Origin: an uncultured SAR86 cluster bacterium
Lineage (GTDB): Bacteria > Pseudomonadota > Gammaproteobacteria > Magnimaribacterales > Magnimaribacteraceae
Direction of reading: 5' to 3'
Assembly: GCA_902514295.1 (NCBI GenBank)
Contig: CABXQE010000007.1
Coordinates: forward strand, 1-61,009
Length of the DNA stretch: 61,009 bases
The notes beneath the pieces are model-generated. The model had not been told where the DNA came from and made no database searches. It saw only the letters and a program-made list of their open reading frames with translations. This document shows positions 18,232 through 26,980 of the stretch, in pieces (position 1 is the stretch's first letter; the number at the start of each line of letters is the position of its first letter). The position numbers and the translations under genes are program-made.

Positions 18232-19002
18232 ATGATTAAAGCTAGACTCTTTTTATTACTAATTTTTATTGTAACAATAGGATGCTCAAGTTCAGTTAGT
18301 GATTTTGAAGACAAGATTGAAGCCAGAGTTGCGGAGAATAATGGCGAAATGTCTTCTCTAGAAATAAAGGCAGCAGCCATTTACTTAGATGCTTGGAGTA
18401 AAAAGGATTTTTACCAAGGAGATATAGATAAGTTTAAAGAAGCAGACAAAGGCACTTCACCCGCTAAAGACTTAATACTTTTCACTGGAAGTTCTAGTAT
18501 AAGATTTTGGAGCACTCTTAAAGAAGACATGGCTCCTCATAATGTCTTAAACCGAGGTTTTGGGGGGGCGCACATAGCGCATGTCAACTATCACTTTAAT
18601 GAAATAGTAAAACCCTATAAGCCGAAAGCCATTGTCTTCTTTTGCGGCACTAACGATCTATCGGCATTTAAATCTCCGAAGAAAACTTTCAAAGACTTTA
18701 GTAAGTTCTTCTCAATGGTAAAAAATGAATTACCTGGAACCGAACTAATAGTTATAGGCGTGAAACCCTCAACAGCTAGAGCATATCTCATTCCTGAAGA
18801 ACAAGAGTTCAATAGTCTAATCTCTAATCTTGCTGAAGAAGAAGACCTATTGTCTTATGTAAGTGTATGGAACCCAATGCTTACCAATGAAGGTAAAGCT
18901 AACCCTGATCTTTTTGTTGATGATGGGCTTCATATGAATAAAAAAGGCTATGAGATATGGGCCAAGTTAGTAAAACCTGAATTAGATAAACTTAATCTTT
19001 AG
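18232..19002 (+). CDS. SGNH/GDSL-type hydrolase, predicted lipoprotein
   Basis: 256 residues. A signal peptide ends at the lipobox TIGC (Cys about 18). Block I is ILFTGSSSIRFW with the nucleophile Ser, block III is FFCGTNDLSAF, and the catalytic Asp-x-x-His is in VDDGLHMNKKGYEIW. This is a lipase/acylhydrolase of the G-D-S-L fold acting on an ester at the cell envelope. It lies 8 bases after yqgE and may be co-transcribed. Its last 11 bases overlap the convergent phytanoyl-CoA dioxygenase-like gene. Confidence 0.87.
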   Translation: MIKARLFLLLIFIVTIGCSSSVSDFEDKIEARVAENNGEMSSLEIKAAAIYLDAWSKKDFYQGDIDKFKEADKGTSPAKDLILFTGSSSIRFWSTLKEDMAPHNVLNRGFGGAHIAHVNYHFNEIVKPYKPKAIVFFCGTNDLSAFKSPKKTFKDFSKFFSMVKNELPGTELIVIGVKPSTARAYLIPEEQEFNSLISNLAEEEDLLSYVSVWNPMLTNEGKANPDLFVDDGLHMNKKGYEIWAKLVKPELDKLNL

Positions 19003-19843
19003 GAAGAAGTCCCAGCATCTTATAACCCAAGAAATCATCAGATATCTTACTCTTAGGAGCACTGGGAACGGATTCTATAGGGTATGCTAATGGTGTTACT
19101 TCACTCTTAATAACTTGACCTACTTCTATACCCGGCCTATCTACACTAAAGTGGAATTTATCGTCACTTCTCTTGCTACCATCCTCAAAGAAGATAACTG
19201 TATGGACTATCCTATCTTCACTTGAATCATTTGATTTAGCTCTATGGAAAGTTAAACCATGATGAAAAGATACGTCTCCTAACTTTAGATTCTGATAATC
19301 CACTTTGATATCTTTTATTTGAGGAATATCTCTAAGCTCTGAATCATCAACTTTTCCTGAAAAGATATTTATATATTGGCCCTCTTTTACTTTATGGGAT
19401 CCAGGATAAAAACCTAATTGACCGTTCTTCTCTGATATGTTGCAGAAAGGGATCCATGCAGTAATAGTGTTGGTTTCTTTTATAGGCCAATAAGGCTGAT
19501 CGTGATGAGGATCAGTCTCTCTACCTCCAGCTTCCTTAATTAATGCCTGATCATGCCAAACTCTTAATTTGCTTACACCTAGTAAGTTTGAAGCGATCTC
19601 ACCTAACCTTTGATCAAAAGTCAGTTCTCTTATTACTGGGTAATCTTCCCACAAATTCTGGCATTGAATAAAAGATTGTTCGTATTCGCTCTTATCTTCT
19701 AAAGACCTCAAATCATGTTGTTTCCTTTCCTTGATGGCATCTTTAATGACTTCTCTGTAAAATTCCATTTCTGATAAGTTAAAAACATCAGGAACAGTCA
19801 CGAAACCTTTTTCTTTAAATTGTTTTATTAAATCTTTACGCAT
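18992..19843 (-). CDS. Phytanoyl-CoA dioxygenase (PhyH) family protein
   Basis: 283 residues from the ATG at 19843. An upstream ATG at 19921 would add a hydrophobic stretch lacking family similarity. The Fe(II)/2-oxoglutarate site is present: HHDQPYWP (HxD), FHHGLTFHRAKSN with the distal His, and downstream Arg. The N-terminus (KQFKEKGFVTVPDVFNLSEM) is typical. It hydroxylates an unknown small substrate. The start codon shares two bases with that of the divergent dsbD (CATG), so regulation of one must lie inside the other. Confidence 0.87.
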   Translation of the reverse strand: MRKDLIKQFKEKGFVTVPDVFNLSEMEFYREVIKDAIKERKQHDLRSLEDKSEYEQSFIQCQNLWEDYPVIRELTFDQRLGEIASNLLGVSKLRVWHDQALIKEAGGRETDPHHDQPYWPIKETNTITAWIPFCNISEKNGQLGFYPGSHKVKEGQYINIFSGKVDDSELRDIPQIKDIKVDYQNLKLGDVSFHHGLTFHRAKSNDSSEDRIVHTVIFFEDGSKRSDDKFHFSVDRPGIEVGQVIKSEVTPLAYPIESVPSAPKSKISDDFLGYKMLGLLPKD

Positions 19844-21896
19844 GCTCAAAAAACTAAGAACAGTTAAATATAAGAATAGTATAAAGCTATTTTTATTAAT
19901 CTGCGTATCTCTCATTTCCACTCAAGCCCTTGGAAGTAATATAGTTGATGCCAGTGATTCAAGAATTGAGATGCTTACCGAGTCTAATTCAATGAAGCCA
20001 GGGGATGAGCTCCTTGTAGGGTTTAAATTTACTTTGAATCCAGGATGGCATACTTATTGGGAAAACCCTGGAGATGCAGGAGAAGGAGCTTCAATAAAAT
20101 GGAATTTACCGAATGACGTAAAAGCCTCGGAAATCTTATGGCCTGGACCTGAAAGAATCCCGGTAGAACCTTTGATGACTTTTGGTTACGAGGATGAAGT
20201 AGTGCTACTTACCAAAATATATACTTCAGAGACTACAACTATTCCTGTAACTTTAAATGCGCAGGTTAGTTGGTACACCTGTAAAGAAATATGTATACCT
20301 CAAGAAGCTGAGGTCAGCATCCCTATAAATCTCGGTAATAAAACTTCTTCTACTTCGAAAGATCTTTTAGAGCAGGTTCTAGATCAGGTGCCTGAGCAAT
20401 TTAATGGTACTTATAGAGTTCAAAAGCTTGATGATTCGTACGTTCTTCAGGGTGAACTTGAAAATATAGATCAGTATGACTCTATGTATTTCTTTCCTAA
20501 ATACTACGGTTTAACAAACTACTCTGAAAATCAGCTCTATGAGATAAATAAAGATAGCTTTAGTCTTCAAATAAAAGCTTCAGAAATAGAAATTGAAAAT
20601 AAATCTTTTGAGGGAGTTGTAGCTCTAAATAAAAACGAAGAAATAACCTTTATTGAAATTGATTACCCCTTGGTAACGAATGATACATCTCAAGAATTCA
20701 ATATCTTAACTTTAATTGTCTTCGCATTTTTGGGAGGCTTAATCTTAAATGTAATGCCTTGCGTATTCCCGATACTCTCGATAAAGATATTAAGATTTGT
20801 TGAGCAAAGTAGAGATTCAACCTATAAGACCCTGCAACAAGGTTTACTTTTCTCTCTAGGAGTAATCATTAGCTTTTTAACGATTGCAGCTTTACTGATT
20901 GCATTGAAATCTGGAGGAGAATCCATAGGATGGGGTTATCAACTACAGTCTCCTGTCGTTGTTTCGTTATTGTTTTATTTGTTCGTAGTCTTAGGTTTCA
21001 TTTTCATGAGCAATATAGTGTTAGGAAGTGGTTTGGCTAGATTAAGCTCAATATCTTTAAATAAAAGTGACTCTCTTGAATCTTTTCTAACTGGAGTTTT
21101 GGCTGTAATTGTTGCCTCTCCCTGCACAGCTCCATTTATGGGTTCTGCAATAGGCTTTGCACTTTTACAACCTAGTTTTTATTCTATTTTAATCTTCCTA
21201 GGTCTTGGTATAGGATTCTCACTTCCTTACTTAATCTTAAGTGCAAAACCTTCCTTGCTTAGTTTTCTTCCTAAACCAGGTCAATGGATGGAAACTTTTA
21301 AACAATTTATGGCTTTCCCCATGTGGGCTTCGGCACTCTGGCTTTTATGGGTCCTTAGCAATCAAGTGAATAATCAAGAAGTTATACAGGTCTTATTAGG
21401 TGCTTTGTTGATTACAACAGGACTATGGCTAATTGAAAAAAATAACTCAGAAAGGGATTGGGTAAGGTGGTTAATGCGTCTTCCGTTTTTATTATTATTT
21501 ATTTTTTCTTTATGGTTAATTCCTACGTCTTACAGTGACTTGGATGAATCAAAGCAAGATCAAATAGCCTACACACCTCAACTGCTTGAAGATTTAAGAA
21601 AAGAAAATTCTCTAGTTTTTCTTAACTTCACTGCTGACTGGTGCATAACTTGCAAAGTAAATGAAGCAGTAGCCTTGAAGACCTCAAAAGTACGTAAATT
21701 AATATCTGATAAGAATATAACTTATATAGAGGCTGACTGGACTAGGAAAGATCCAATTATTTCATCTACTTTGGAACAGTACGGAAGAACTGGTTTACCC
21801 TTATATCTCTTATTCCCTTCAAAAGGTGACCCCTTAATCTTGCCTGAAATACTTACTGAAGATATATTATTATCGTACTTAACTGAGGTTCAGTGA
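19842..21896 (+). CDS. Thiol:disulfide interchange protein, DsbD/ScsB type
   Basis: 684 residues. A signal peptide (FLLICVSLISTQALGS) precedes a periplasmic N-terminal domain of about 240 residues with a Cys pair in SWYTCKEICIP, as in ScsB-type proteins. Eight or so membrane helices follow, carrying NVMPCVFPI and ASPCTAPFMG with the redox cysteines. The C-terminal thioredoxin domain has FTADWCITCKVNE. It carries electrons from cytoplasmic thioredoxin to periplasmic reductases. The redoxin gene follows after 1 base. No other in-frame start fits the signal peptide. Confidence 0.9.
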   Translation: MLKKLRTVKYKNSIKLFLLICVSLISTQALGSNIVDASDSRIEMLTESNSMKPGDELLVGFKFTLNPGWHTYWENPGDAGEGASIKWNLPNDVKASEILWPGPERIPVEPLMTFGYEDEVVLLTKIYTSETTTIPVTLNAQVSWYTCKEICIPQEAEVSIPINLGNKTSSTSKDLLEQVLDQVPEQFNGTYRVQKLDDSYVLQGELENIDQYDSMYFFPKYYGLTNYSENQLYEINKDSFSLQIKASEIEIENKSFEGVVALNKNEEITFIEIDYPLVTNDTSQEFNILTLIVFAFLGGLILNVMPCVFPILSIKILRFVEQSRDSTYKTLQQGLLFSLGVIISFLTIAALLIALKSGGESIGWGYQLQSPVVVSLLFYLFVVLGFIFMSNIVLGSGLARLSSISLNKSDSLESFLTGVLAVIVASPCTAPFMGSAIGFALLQPSFYSILIFLGLGIGFSLPYLILSAKPSLLSFLPKPGQWMETFKQFMAFPMWASALWLLWVLSNQVNNQEVIQVLLGALLITTGLWLIEKNNSERDWVRWLMRLPFLLLFIFSLWLIPTSYSDLDESKQDQIAYTPQLLEDLRKENSLVFLNFTADWCITCKVNEAVALKTSKVRKLISDKNITYIEADWTRKDPIISSTLEQYGRTGLPLYLLFPSKGDPLILPEILTEDILLSYLTEVQ

Positions 21897-21897
21897 C

Positions 21898-22503
21898 ATG
21901 AAAAATTTTTTATTAGCAATTTTATTTATATTTGCTCAAACAAGTTTCGCTTTTATTGCAATGGATTCTGAAGCGCCTAACTTTGAACTTACAGATACTT
22001 ATGGGAATAAAGTTTCATTAGAGTCTTTTAAGGGTAAGAAAGTAGTCCTTGAATGGACAAATCACGGCTGTCCATTTGTAGCTAAGCATTACAAGACCAA
22101 AAATATGCAATCTACTCAAGAATTAGCAAAAAGTGAGGATGTTGTGTGGTTGAGCATTATTTCTTCAGCTCCGGGCACGCAAGGATACGTTACTAATGAG
22201 GAAGCAAACAATTTAACAACTACTCGAGAGGCATCTCCAGCACATGTCTTACTTGATCCAACTGGTAAGGCAGGAATGTTATATAACGCAAAAACAACAC
22301 CTCATATGTATGTCATCAATGAAGAAGGCCTTCTCAAATACCAAGGTGCAATTGATGATGCGGGAGGAAGAGGTTTTATGTTTAAAGACCTGCAAGAAGC
22401 TAATAACTACGTAAAGAAAGCTATTAAGGAATTAAACCAAGGAAAAAGGGTATCTGACCCTATAACCAAACCATACGGGTGTTCAGTAAAATACGCTGGA
22501 TAG
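21898..22503 (+). CDS. Exported redoxin / AhpC-TSA family protein
   Basis: 201 residues with a signal peptide (LLAILFIFAQTSFAFIA). The peroxiredoxin-like fold has SEAPNFELTDTYGNKVSLES and the single Cys in NHGCPFVAKHY, with no CxxC. Later TTPHMYVINEEG and GRGF motifs fit the family often labelled thioredoxin-family redoxin. It lies directly after dsbD, so it is likely a periplasmic peroxidase or reductase fed by DsbD. A C-terminal Cys (PYGCSVKY) could serve as the resolving residue. Confidence 0.85.
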   Translation: MKNFLLAILFIFAQTSFAFIAMDSEAPNFELTDTYGNKVSLESFKGKKVVLEWTNHGCPFVAKHYKTKNMQSTQELAKSEDVVWLSIISSAPGTQGYVTNEEANNLTTTREASPAHVLLDPTGKAGMLYNAKTTPHMYVINEEGLLKYQGAIDDAGGRGFMFKDLQEANNYVKKAIKELNQGKRVSDPITKPYGCSVKYAG

Positions 22504-22508
22504 ATTCT

Positions 22509-22835
22509 TTATTCTGGAGCTTTAAATACAGATCCTAGTTTTTGACCTAAGGACATATCACCTGAGAACTTAACTTTTCCTTGCATAAAAGCACCCATTG
22601 CTGCTTGCTGATCTCCCGAAAACACTTTTTCCATTGTCTCTTCACTGTCAAAAGTTAAAGACAAACCAGGATTATCATGTTCGCCCTCTTCTATGCTTAA
22701 TGAACCATCATTAATATCAACAAAAAAGTTTGTTAAATCTTCAATATTAATTTGAATTGTTGCTTCAACGCCTTTAGCGCCGTCTGAGTCAAAAGCTGTC
22801 TCAAGACCAGTTTTTAGTTCTTCGAAAGTTGCCAT
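22509..22835 (-). CDS. SCP-2 sterol transfer family protein
   Basis: 108 residues. It has the single-domain SCP2 pattern: TIQINIEDLTNFFVDINDGS, LSLTFDSEETMEKVFSGDQQ, then AAMGAFMQGKVKFSGDMSL, ending in LGQKLGSVFK. The fold makes a hydrophobic tunnel that binds acyl chains or acyl-CoA. Its role in bacteria is not settled and here it would suit lipid or acyl-CoA handling. It is convergent with the redoxin gene 6 bases away, and divergent from the second phytanoyl-CoA dioxygenase-like gene across 95 bases. Confidence 0.9.
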   Translation of the reverse strand: MATFEELKTGLETAFDSDGAKGVEATIQINIEDLTNFFVDINDGSLSIEEGEHDNPGLSLTFDSEETMEKVFSGDQQAAMGAFMQGKVKFSGDMSLGQKLGSVFKAPE

Positions 22836-22930
22836 ATTTATTCGTCCTATGATTAATTTTATCTAATCTTCTCAAAATTACTTCTATTAAACTAGGGAAA
22901 ATTAAAAATTAATCCTAGAATAAGCTTGAT

Positions 22931-23836
22931 ATGGAGAAATTTGGCACTGAAGGAAGAGATGACATTGATCGAAAGTCAAAAGAAGAATTCTCTTCCGCGG
23001 TTAATAAACAAACTGGAAGAGTTTCTAAAAAGCTCATAAATGAAACTTCATTTATTTCAACTGAACATAAAAAGTCCTGGAATGACGAAGGTTTTATTCT
23101 TCTAAAAGGTTTTTGCTCTGAAAAATTTTGCGATGATTTAAATCAAGAAGTCATTGAAATCATACATTCTATTATTAAAGAAGAAGATGGATTTAGTCAT
23201 GCTTATGCTGGAAATGGTCACTTGGCTATAAGAGAAATGAAACCCAACAAAGGTGCAATAAATATAGAAGATGAAATTTCGAAATTATTCAGAATTCATT
23301 CAACTGGTATATTTAAAGACTTCATTTTTAGGCAAGACTTGTTAGATATATTGGAAGATTTATTAGGAAGTGACATTGATTGTTTTTTAAGTCAGTTTAT
23401 ATTCAAGAATCCTGGTGCGTGGGGCCAACCTTGGCATCAAGACTCCTCTTATTTTCCCTTTGATAAAGAACCTCAAGTGGGGGTTTGGATAGCTACTAGC
23501 AAAGCTACTTTAGAAAATGGTTGCCTGGTGATACTTCCTGAATCTCATCTAGAACCACTTCATGAACATTTACCTGATGAAAGGGAAAATTCCAACTATG
23601 GTTATACTGAAATTAAAGACCATGATTTTTCTAAAGAAATCCCAATGCTTCTAGATAAAGGAGACGTGTTGATATTTCATAGCTTCTTAATGCACAAATC
23701 GTATGACAATAAGTCTTCAAAAAGAAGAACTGCTATGGTCTATCATTTCGCAGAAACAGGCACAAATTTTGGTGACGTAGATAGTCCAACCAATGAATGG
23801 ATTTCAGTTAGAGGCAAAGGCCTAATTCATGAGTAA
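22931..23836 (+). CDS. Phytanoyl-CoA dioxygenase (PhyH) family protein, second copy
   Basis: 301 residues. It has the Fe/2-oxoglutarate core: QPWHQDSSYFPFD (HxD), GVWIATSKATLENGCLVILP, and FHSFLMHKSYDNKSSKRRTA with the distal His and the 2-oxoglutarate-binding Arg. About 55 charged residues precede the domain. It is clearly distinct from the copy at 19 kb. The stop overlaps the DUF3604 gene by 8 bases, so the two are an operon and may act on one substrate. Confidence 0.87.
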   Translation: MEKFGTEGRDDIDRKSKEEFSSAVNKQTGRVSKKLINETSFISTEHKKSWNDEGFILLKGFCSEKFCDDLNQEVIEIIHSIIKEEDGFSHAYAGNGHLAIREMKPNKGAINIEDEISKLFRIHSTGIFKDFIFRQDLLDILEDLLGSDIDCFLSQFIFKNPGAWGQPWHQDSSYFPFDKEPQVGVWIATSKATLENGCLVILPESHLEPLHEHLPDERENSNYGYTEIKDHDFSKEIPMLLDKGDVLIFHSFLMHKSYDNKSSKRRTAMVYHFAETGTNFGDVDSPTNEWISVRGKGLIHE

Positions 23837-25931
23837 AATTCTAAAGCTTTTTGGTTACCTTCTTCTGTTTATATTTTTTATTTTTGCATATGTTCTAATT
23901 TTTTCATCAGGACTGGTTGGCAAGTTACCTCAAGATAATAAAGTGATTGATTCGCCTCGACCTCAAATAAAAGATTCTGAAAATACTAATCAAATCTTCT
24001 TTGGAGACTTGCATGTACATACAACTTTTTCACAAGATGCATTCTTATTTAGCCTTCCTGTAGTTCAAGGTGAAGGTGCACATCCTCCAGCGGATGCTTG
24101 TAATTTTGCAAGATTCTGTTCTTCTCTCGATTTTTTTTCAATTACAGATCATGCTGAAGGCCTTACTAAGGAGATGTGGGAAGATACAATAAAATCCATC
24201 AAGAATTGTGATGCTGTATCTAATGATGATCAAAAAGATCTTATAGCCTTTGCAGGATGGGAATGGACACAGATGGCTTCAACTCCTGAAACGCACTATG
24301 GGCATAAAAATGTAATTCTGAGAGATTTGGATAATTTACCAGAAAAACCAATAGGTGCAGGTTTAACTGGGTTGGATTTAATGATTAAACATTACGCGGC
24401 TCCTCTTCTCCCTTTAATAGTTGATTTTCCACCGGAGCAGATAGACTTTGATTTTTTAAAGTATAGAAGCACGACTTACTCAGAACCATTTTGTGCTGAT
24501 CTTGAGGACGAAAAGGGTATTAATTGCAAAGAAAAAGCTGAAAATCCGAGACAACTGTTCAATCAACTCGATAAACTAAACCTAGAAGCTTTGGTTATAC
24601 CTCACGGAACTACATGGGGTATTCACTCACCTGCTGATTCTAACTTAAGTTTTCAATTATTGAACGACCAGCATGATCCTGAAAAGCAAAGGTTAATAGA
24701 AGTTTATTCTGGCCACGGTAATTCAGAAATTTTTAAGGATTTTAAACACGCCAAGAAGATTAGCGATGGTTCGTATATATGTCCGGATCCAAATGATGAT
24801 TTTGAACCTTGTTGTTGGAGAGCTGGAGAAATTGTTAAGCAAAGATGTGAAAACGAAAATGAAGAATCTTGCTTAGCTGAAGTTGAAAAAGTAAAAAAAG
24901 ACTTTGCTAACAACGTTTCTGGACTTTTAAGATTTGGGTTAGTTGAAAACACTTCTCCAGAAGATTGGATGCAATGTGGTCAACTTAAGAATGAATTCTT
25001 GCCAGCATATACTTACAGACCCGGAATGAGTGCTCAAGCAGCTCTTGCTTCTAAAATCGAAGAAAAAGGTGTATTTAATTCTTTCAAATTAGGTCTTATC
25101 GGCTCAACAGACAATCATAAAGCTAGAGCTGGTTCAGGCTATAAAGAATTTGCAAGGAAATCAATGGGAGATTCTTGGGGAGCAAAAGATAACTTAACTT
25201 GGCTATTACCTCCTGAAAGAGGAGCTTCCTTCTATTCGACTGGAGGTTTAGTGGCCGTTCATGCACCGAAGCTTGAAAGGGATGCAATATATAATTCCCT
25301 TTATGAGAGGGAGGTGTATGCAACTTCGGGAGAACGCATATTGCTTTGGTTTAACTTACTGGAAGGTGAAAAAGGAATAACTCCAATGGGAAGAGAGAGA
25401 AATGTATCGGAGAGGCCTCAATTTGAAGTCACGGCCATCGGTTCCTTTAAGCAAAAGCCAGGTTGTCCTGACTATGTTCATACCGCTATGCGTGCAGAAG
25501 AAATTTCTAGATTATGCTTGAATGAATGTTATAACCCGAGCAACGAAAGAAACAAGATTGATAGAATTGAGATTGTTAAGATTACTCCAACTTCTGAGTT
25601 AGGTTCTATTTCTAACAATATACAAGATCCTTGGAAGGTATTTAATTGCAATGACACAGGTGAAGGTTGTTCAGTTAACTTCTTTGATGATGAGTACGTT
25701 TTAAATAATAAAAGCTCTTTGTACTACGCTAGAGCCATACAAGAACAAACTAACATGGTTGGAGGTGACCCATTAAGGTGTGAACTCAATGATGTGGGTG
25801 AATGTATAAAAATCAGACCTTGCTACGCCAGTGGGCCCAATTTTGACCCAAATGACGATTGCTTAGCGCCTGTTGGAGAAAGAGCTTGGTCTTCTCCCAT
25901 TTTCCTAACTCATCCAATGTCTATGTATTAA
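23829..25931 (+). CDS. DUF3604 protein with PHP-like metal site, exported or membrane-anchored
   Basis: 700 residues. The N-terminal helix (FGYLLLFIFFIFAYVLIFSS) is a signal anchor. The metallo-hydrolase-like motif is FGDLHVHTTFSQDA with TDHAEG, as in PHP-type phosphoesterases. Later conserved blocks include AFAGWEWTQM, VIPHGTTWG and GSTDNHKARAG, each giving metal-ligand candidates. There are many cysteines in short loops, suggesting disulfides in the periplasm. DUF3604 proteins are common in marine bacteria and have no proven reaction that I can name. It is coupled to the phytanoyl-CoA dioxygenase-like gene before it. Confidence 0.85.
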   Translation: MSKILKLFGYLLLFIFFIFAYVLIFSSGLVGKLPQDNKVIDSPRPQIKDSENTNQIFFGDLHVHTTFSQDAFLFSLPVVQGEGAHPPADACNFARFCSSLDFFSITDHAEGLTKEMWEDTIKSIKNCDAVSNDDQKDLIAFAGWEWTQMASTPETHYGHKNVILRDLDNLPEKPIGAGLTGLDLMIKHYAAPLLPLIVDFPPEQIDFDFLKYRSTTYSEPFCADLEDEKGINCKEKAENPRQLFNQLDKLNLEALVIPHGTTWGIHSPADSNLSFQLLNDQHDPEKQRLIEVYSGHGNSEIFKDFKHAKKISDGSYICPDPNDDFEPCCWRAGEIVKQRCENENEESCLAEVEKVKKDFANNVSGLLRFGLVENTSPEDWMQCGQLKNEFLPAYTYRPGMSAQAALASKIEEKGVFNSFKLGLIGSTDNHKARAGSGYKEFARKSMGDSWGAKDNLTWLLPPERGASFYSTGGLVAVHAPKLERDAIYNSLYEREVYATSGERILLWFNLLEGEKGITPMGRERNVSERPQFEVTAIGSFKQKPGCPDYVHTAMRAEEISRLCLNECYNPSNERNKIDRIEIVKITPTSELGSISNNIQDPWKVFNCNDTGEGCSVNFFDDEYVLNNKSSLYYARAIQEQTNMVGGDPLRCELNDVGECIKIRPCYASGPNFDPNDDCLAPVGERAWSSPIFLTHPMSMY

Positions 25932-25966
25932 TGTTATGATGCGCATCGTGAAGCAAGAAAAACTAC

Positions 25967-26980
25967 ATGGATTTTAGCGGTAGTCATATTCTTTCCATAG
26001 ATCAATTCAGTCGCTCTGATGTCGAGAAATTATTTGCTATAGCTGATAGTTTAGAACCCTACTCTTCAAAAAATAAAGTTACTCGTGTACTTGAGGGTGC
26101 AATCTTAGGCAATATGTTCTTTGAACCTAGCACAAGAACAAGAATTAGTTTTGGCGCCTCTTTCAATCTATTGGGCGGGAATGTAAGAGAAACAACTGAA
26201 GTAAGTTCTTCATCTCTTGCAAAAGGAGAGTCTTTGATTGATACAGCTAAAGTATTAAGTGGATACAGTGACATAATTGTAATGAGGCACCCGGAAGAGG
26301 GTTCGGTCCAAAAATTTGCTGAAGCTAGTAGAGTTCCAGTAATAAACGGTGGAGATGGAGCAAATGAACACCCTTCTCAAGCCTTGCTAGATCTATACAC
26401 GATAGGTAAAGAACTATCTCAAAATAATAAATCAATTGATGGCCTGAGAATAGCCTTAGTAGGGGATCTTAAATTCGGCCGAGCAGTGCATTCACTTTGT
26501 AAAATACTCTCTCTTTATTCAGGCGTAACGATAAATCTAATCTCTCCAAAAGAATTAAAGCTTCCTGAAAATCTAGTCAAGCAACTAGCTAAATCAAATA
26601 TTAAGCTGAATGCAACGGAGAACTTGGAAGAAGGTATTTCTGAAGTTGATATTATCTATGTGACAAGAATCCAAGAAGAAAGATTTAAAGATAAAAAAGA
26701 CGCAAAGAAATATAAAGGCCTGATGACTCTCAACCAGTCCATATATACTGCGAATTGCGAACCTAACACAGTAATTATGCACCCACTTCCTAGAGATTCA
26801 CGAAGTGATGCTAATGAATTAGATTCAGATCTTTACGAGAATCCTAACCTTGCGATATTCAGACAGGCTGATAACGGGGTTGTTATAAGAATGGCTTTAT
26901 TTGCTTTGGTATTAGGCGTCGAAGATCAAGTGGATGAGTATTCTAAGCCGGTTAATTGGAAGATTAACCGAGACCTTTAA
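25967..26980 (+). CDS. pyrB: Aspartate carbamoyltransferase catalytic subunit
   Basis: 337 residues. Carbamoyl-phosphate site FFEPSTRTRISFGASFNLLG, aspartate-side block GANEHPSQALLDLYTI and the C-terminal HPLPRDSRSDANELD. It makes carbamoyl aspartate, the first committed step of pyrimidine synthesis. No pyrI regulatory subunit or pyrC follows, so the trimer may work unregulated or with partners elsewhere. The only usable in-frame start is the ATG at 25967, which lacks a clear ribosome site. The last 17 bases overlap the convergent cystathionine gamma-lyase gene. Confidence 0.95.
   Translation: MDFSGSHILSIDQFSRSDVEKLFAIADSLEPYSSKNKVTRVLEGAILGNMFFEPSTRTRISFGASFNLLGGNVRETTEVSSSSLAKGESLIDTAKVLSGYSDIIVMRHPEEGSVQKFAEASRVPVINGGDGANEHPSQALLDLYTIGKELSQNNKSIDGLRIALVGDLKFGRAVHSLCKILSLYSGVTINLISPKELKLPENLVKQLAKSNIKLNATENLEEGISEVDIIYVTRIQEERFKDKKDAKKYKGLMTLNQSIYTANCEPNTVIMHPLPRDSRSDANELDSDLYENPNLAIFRQADNGVVIRMALFALVLGVEDQVDEYSKPVNWKINRDL

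Noticed and set aside
19844-19921. 26-codon N-terminal extension of the phytanoyl-CoA dioxygenase-like gene
   Set aside because: It is a hydrophobic stretch antisense to the dsbD signal peptide and has no family similarity.
25936-25977. 13-codon open frame before pyrB (MMRIVKQEKLHGF)
   Set aside because: It could be a leader peptide, but there is no attenuator hairpin or U run as in pyrBI leaders, and it overlaps the pyrB start.
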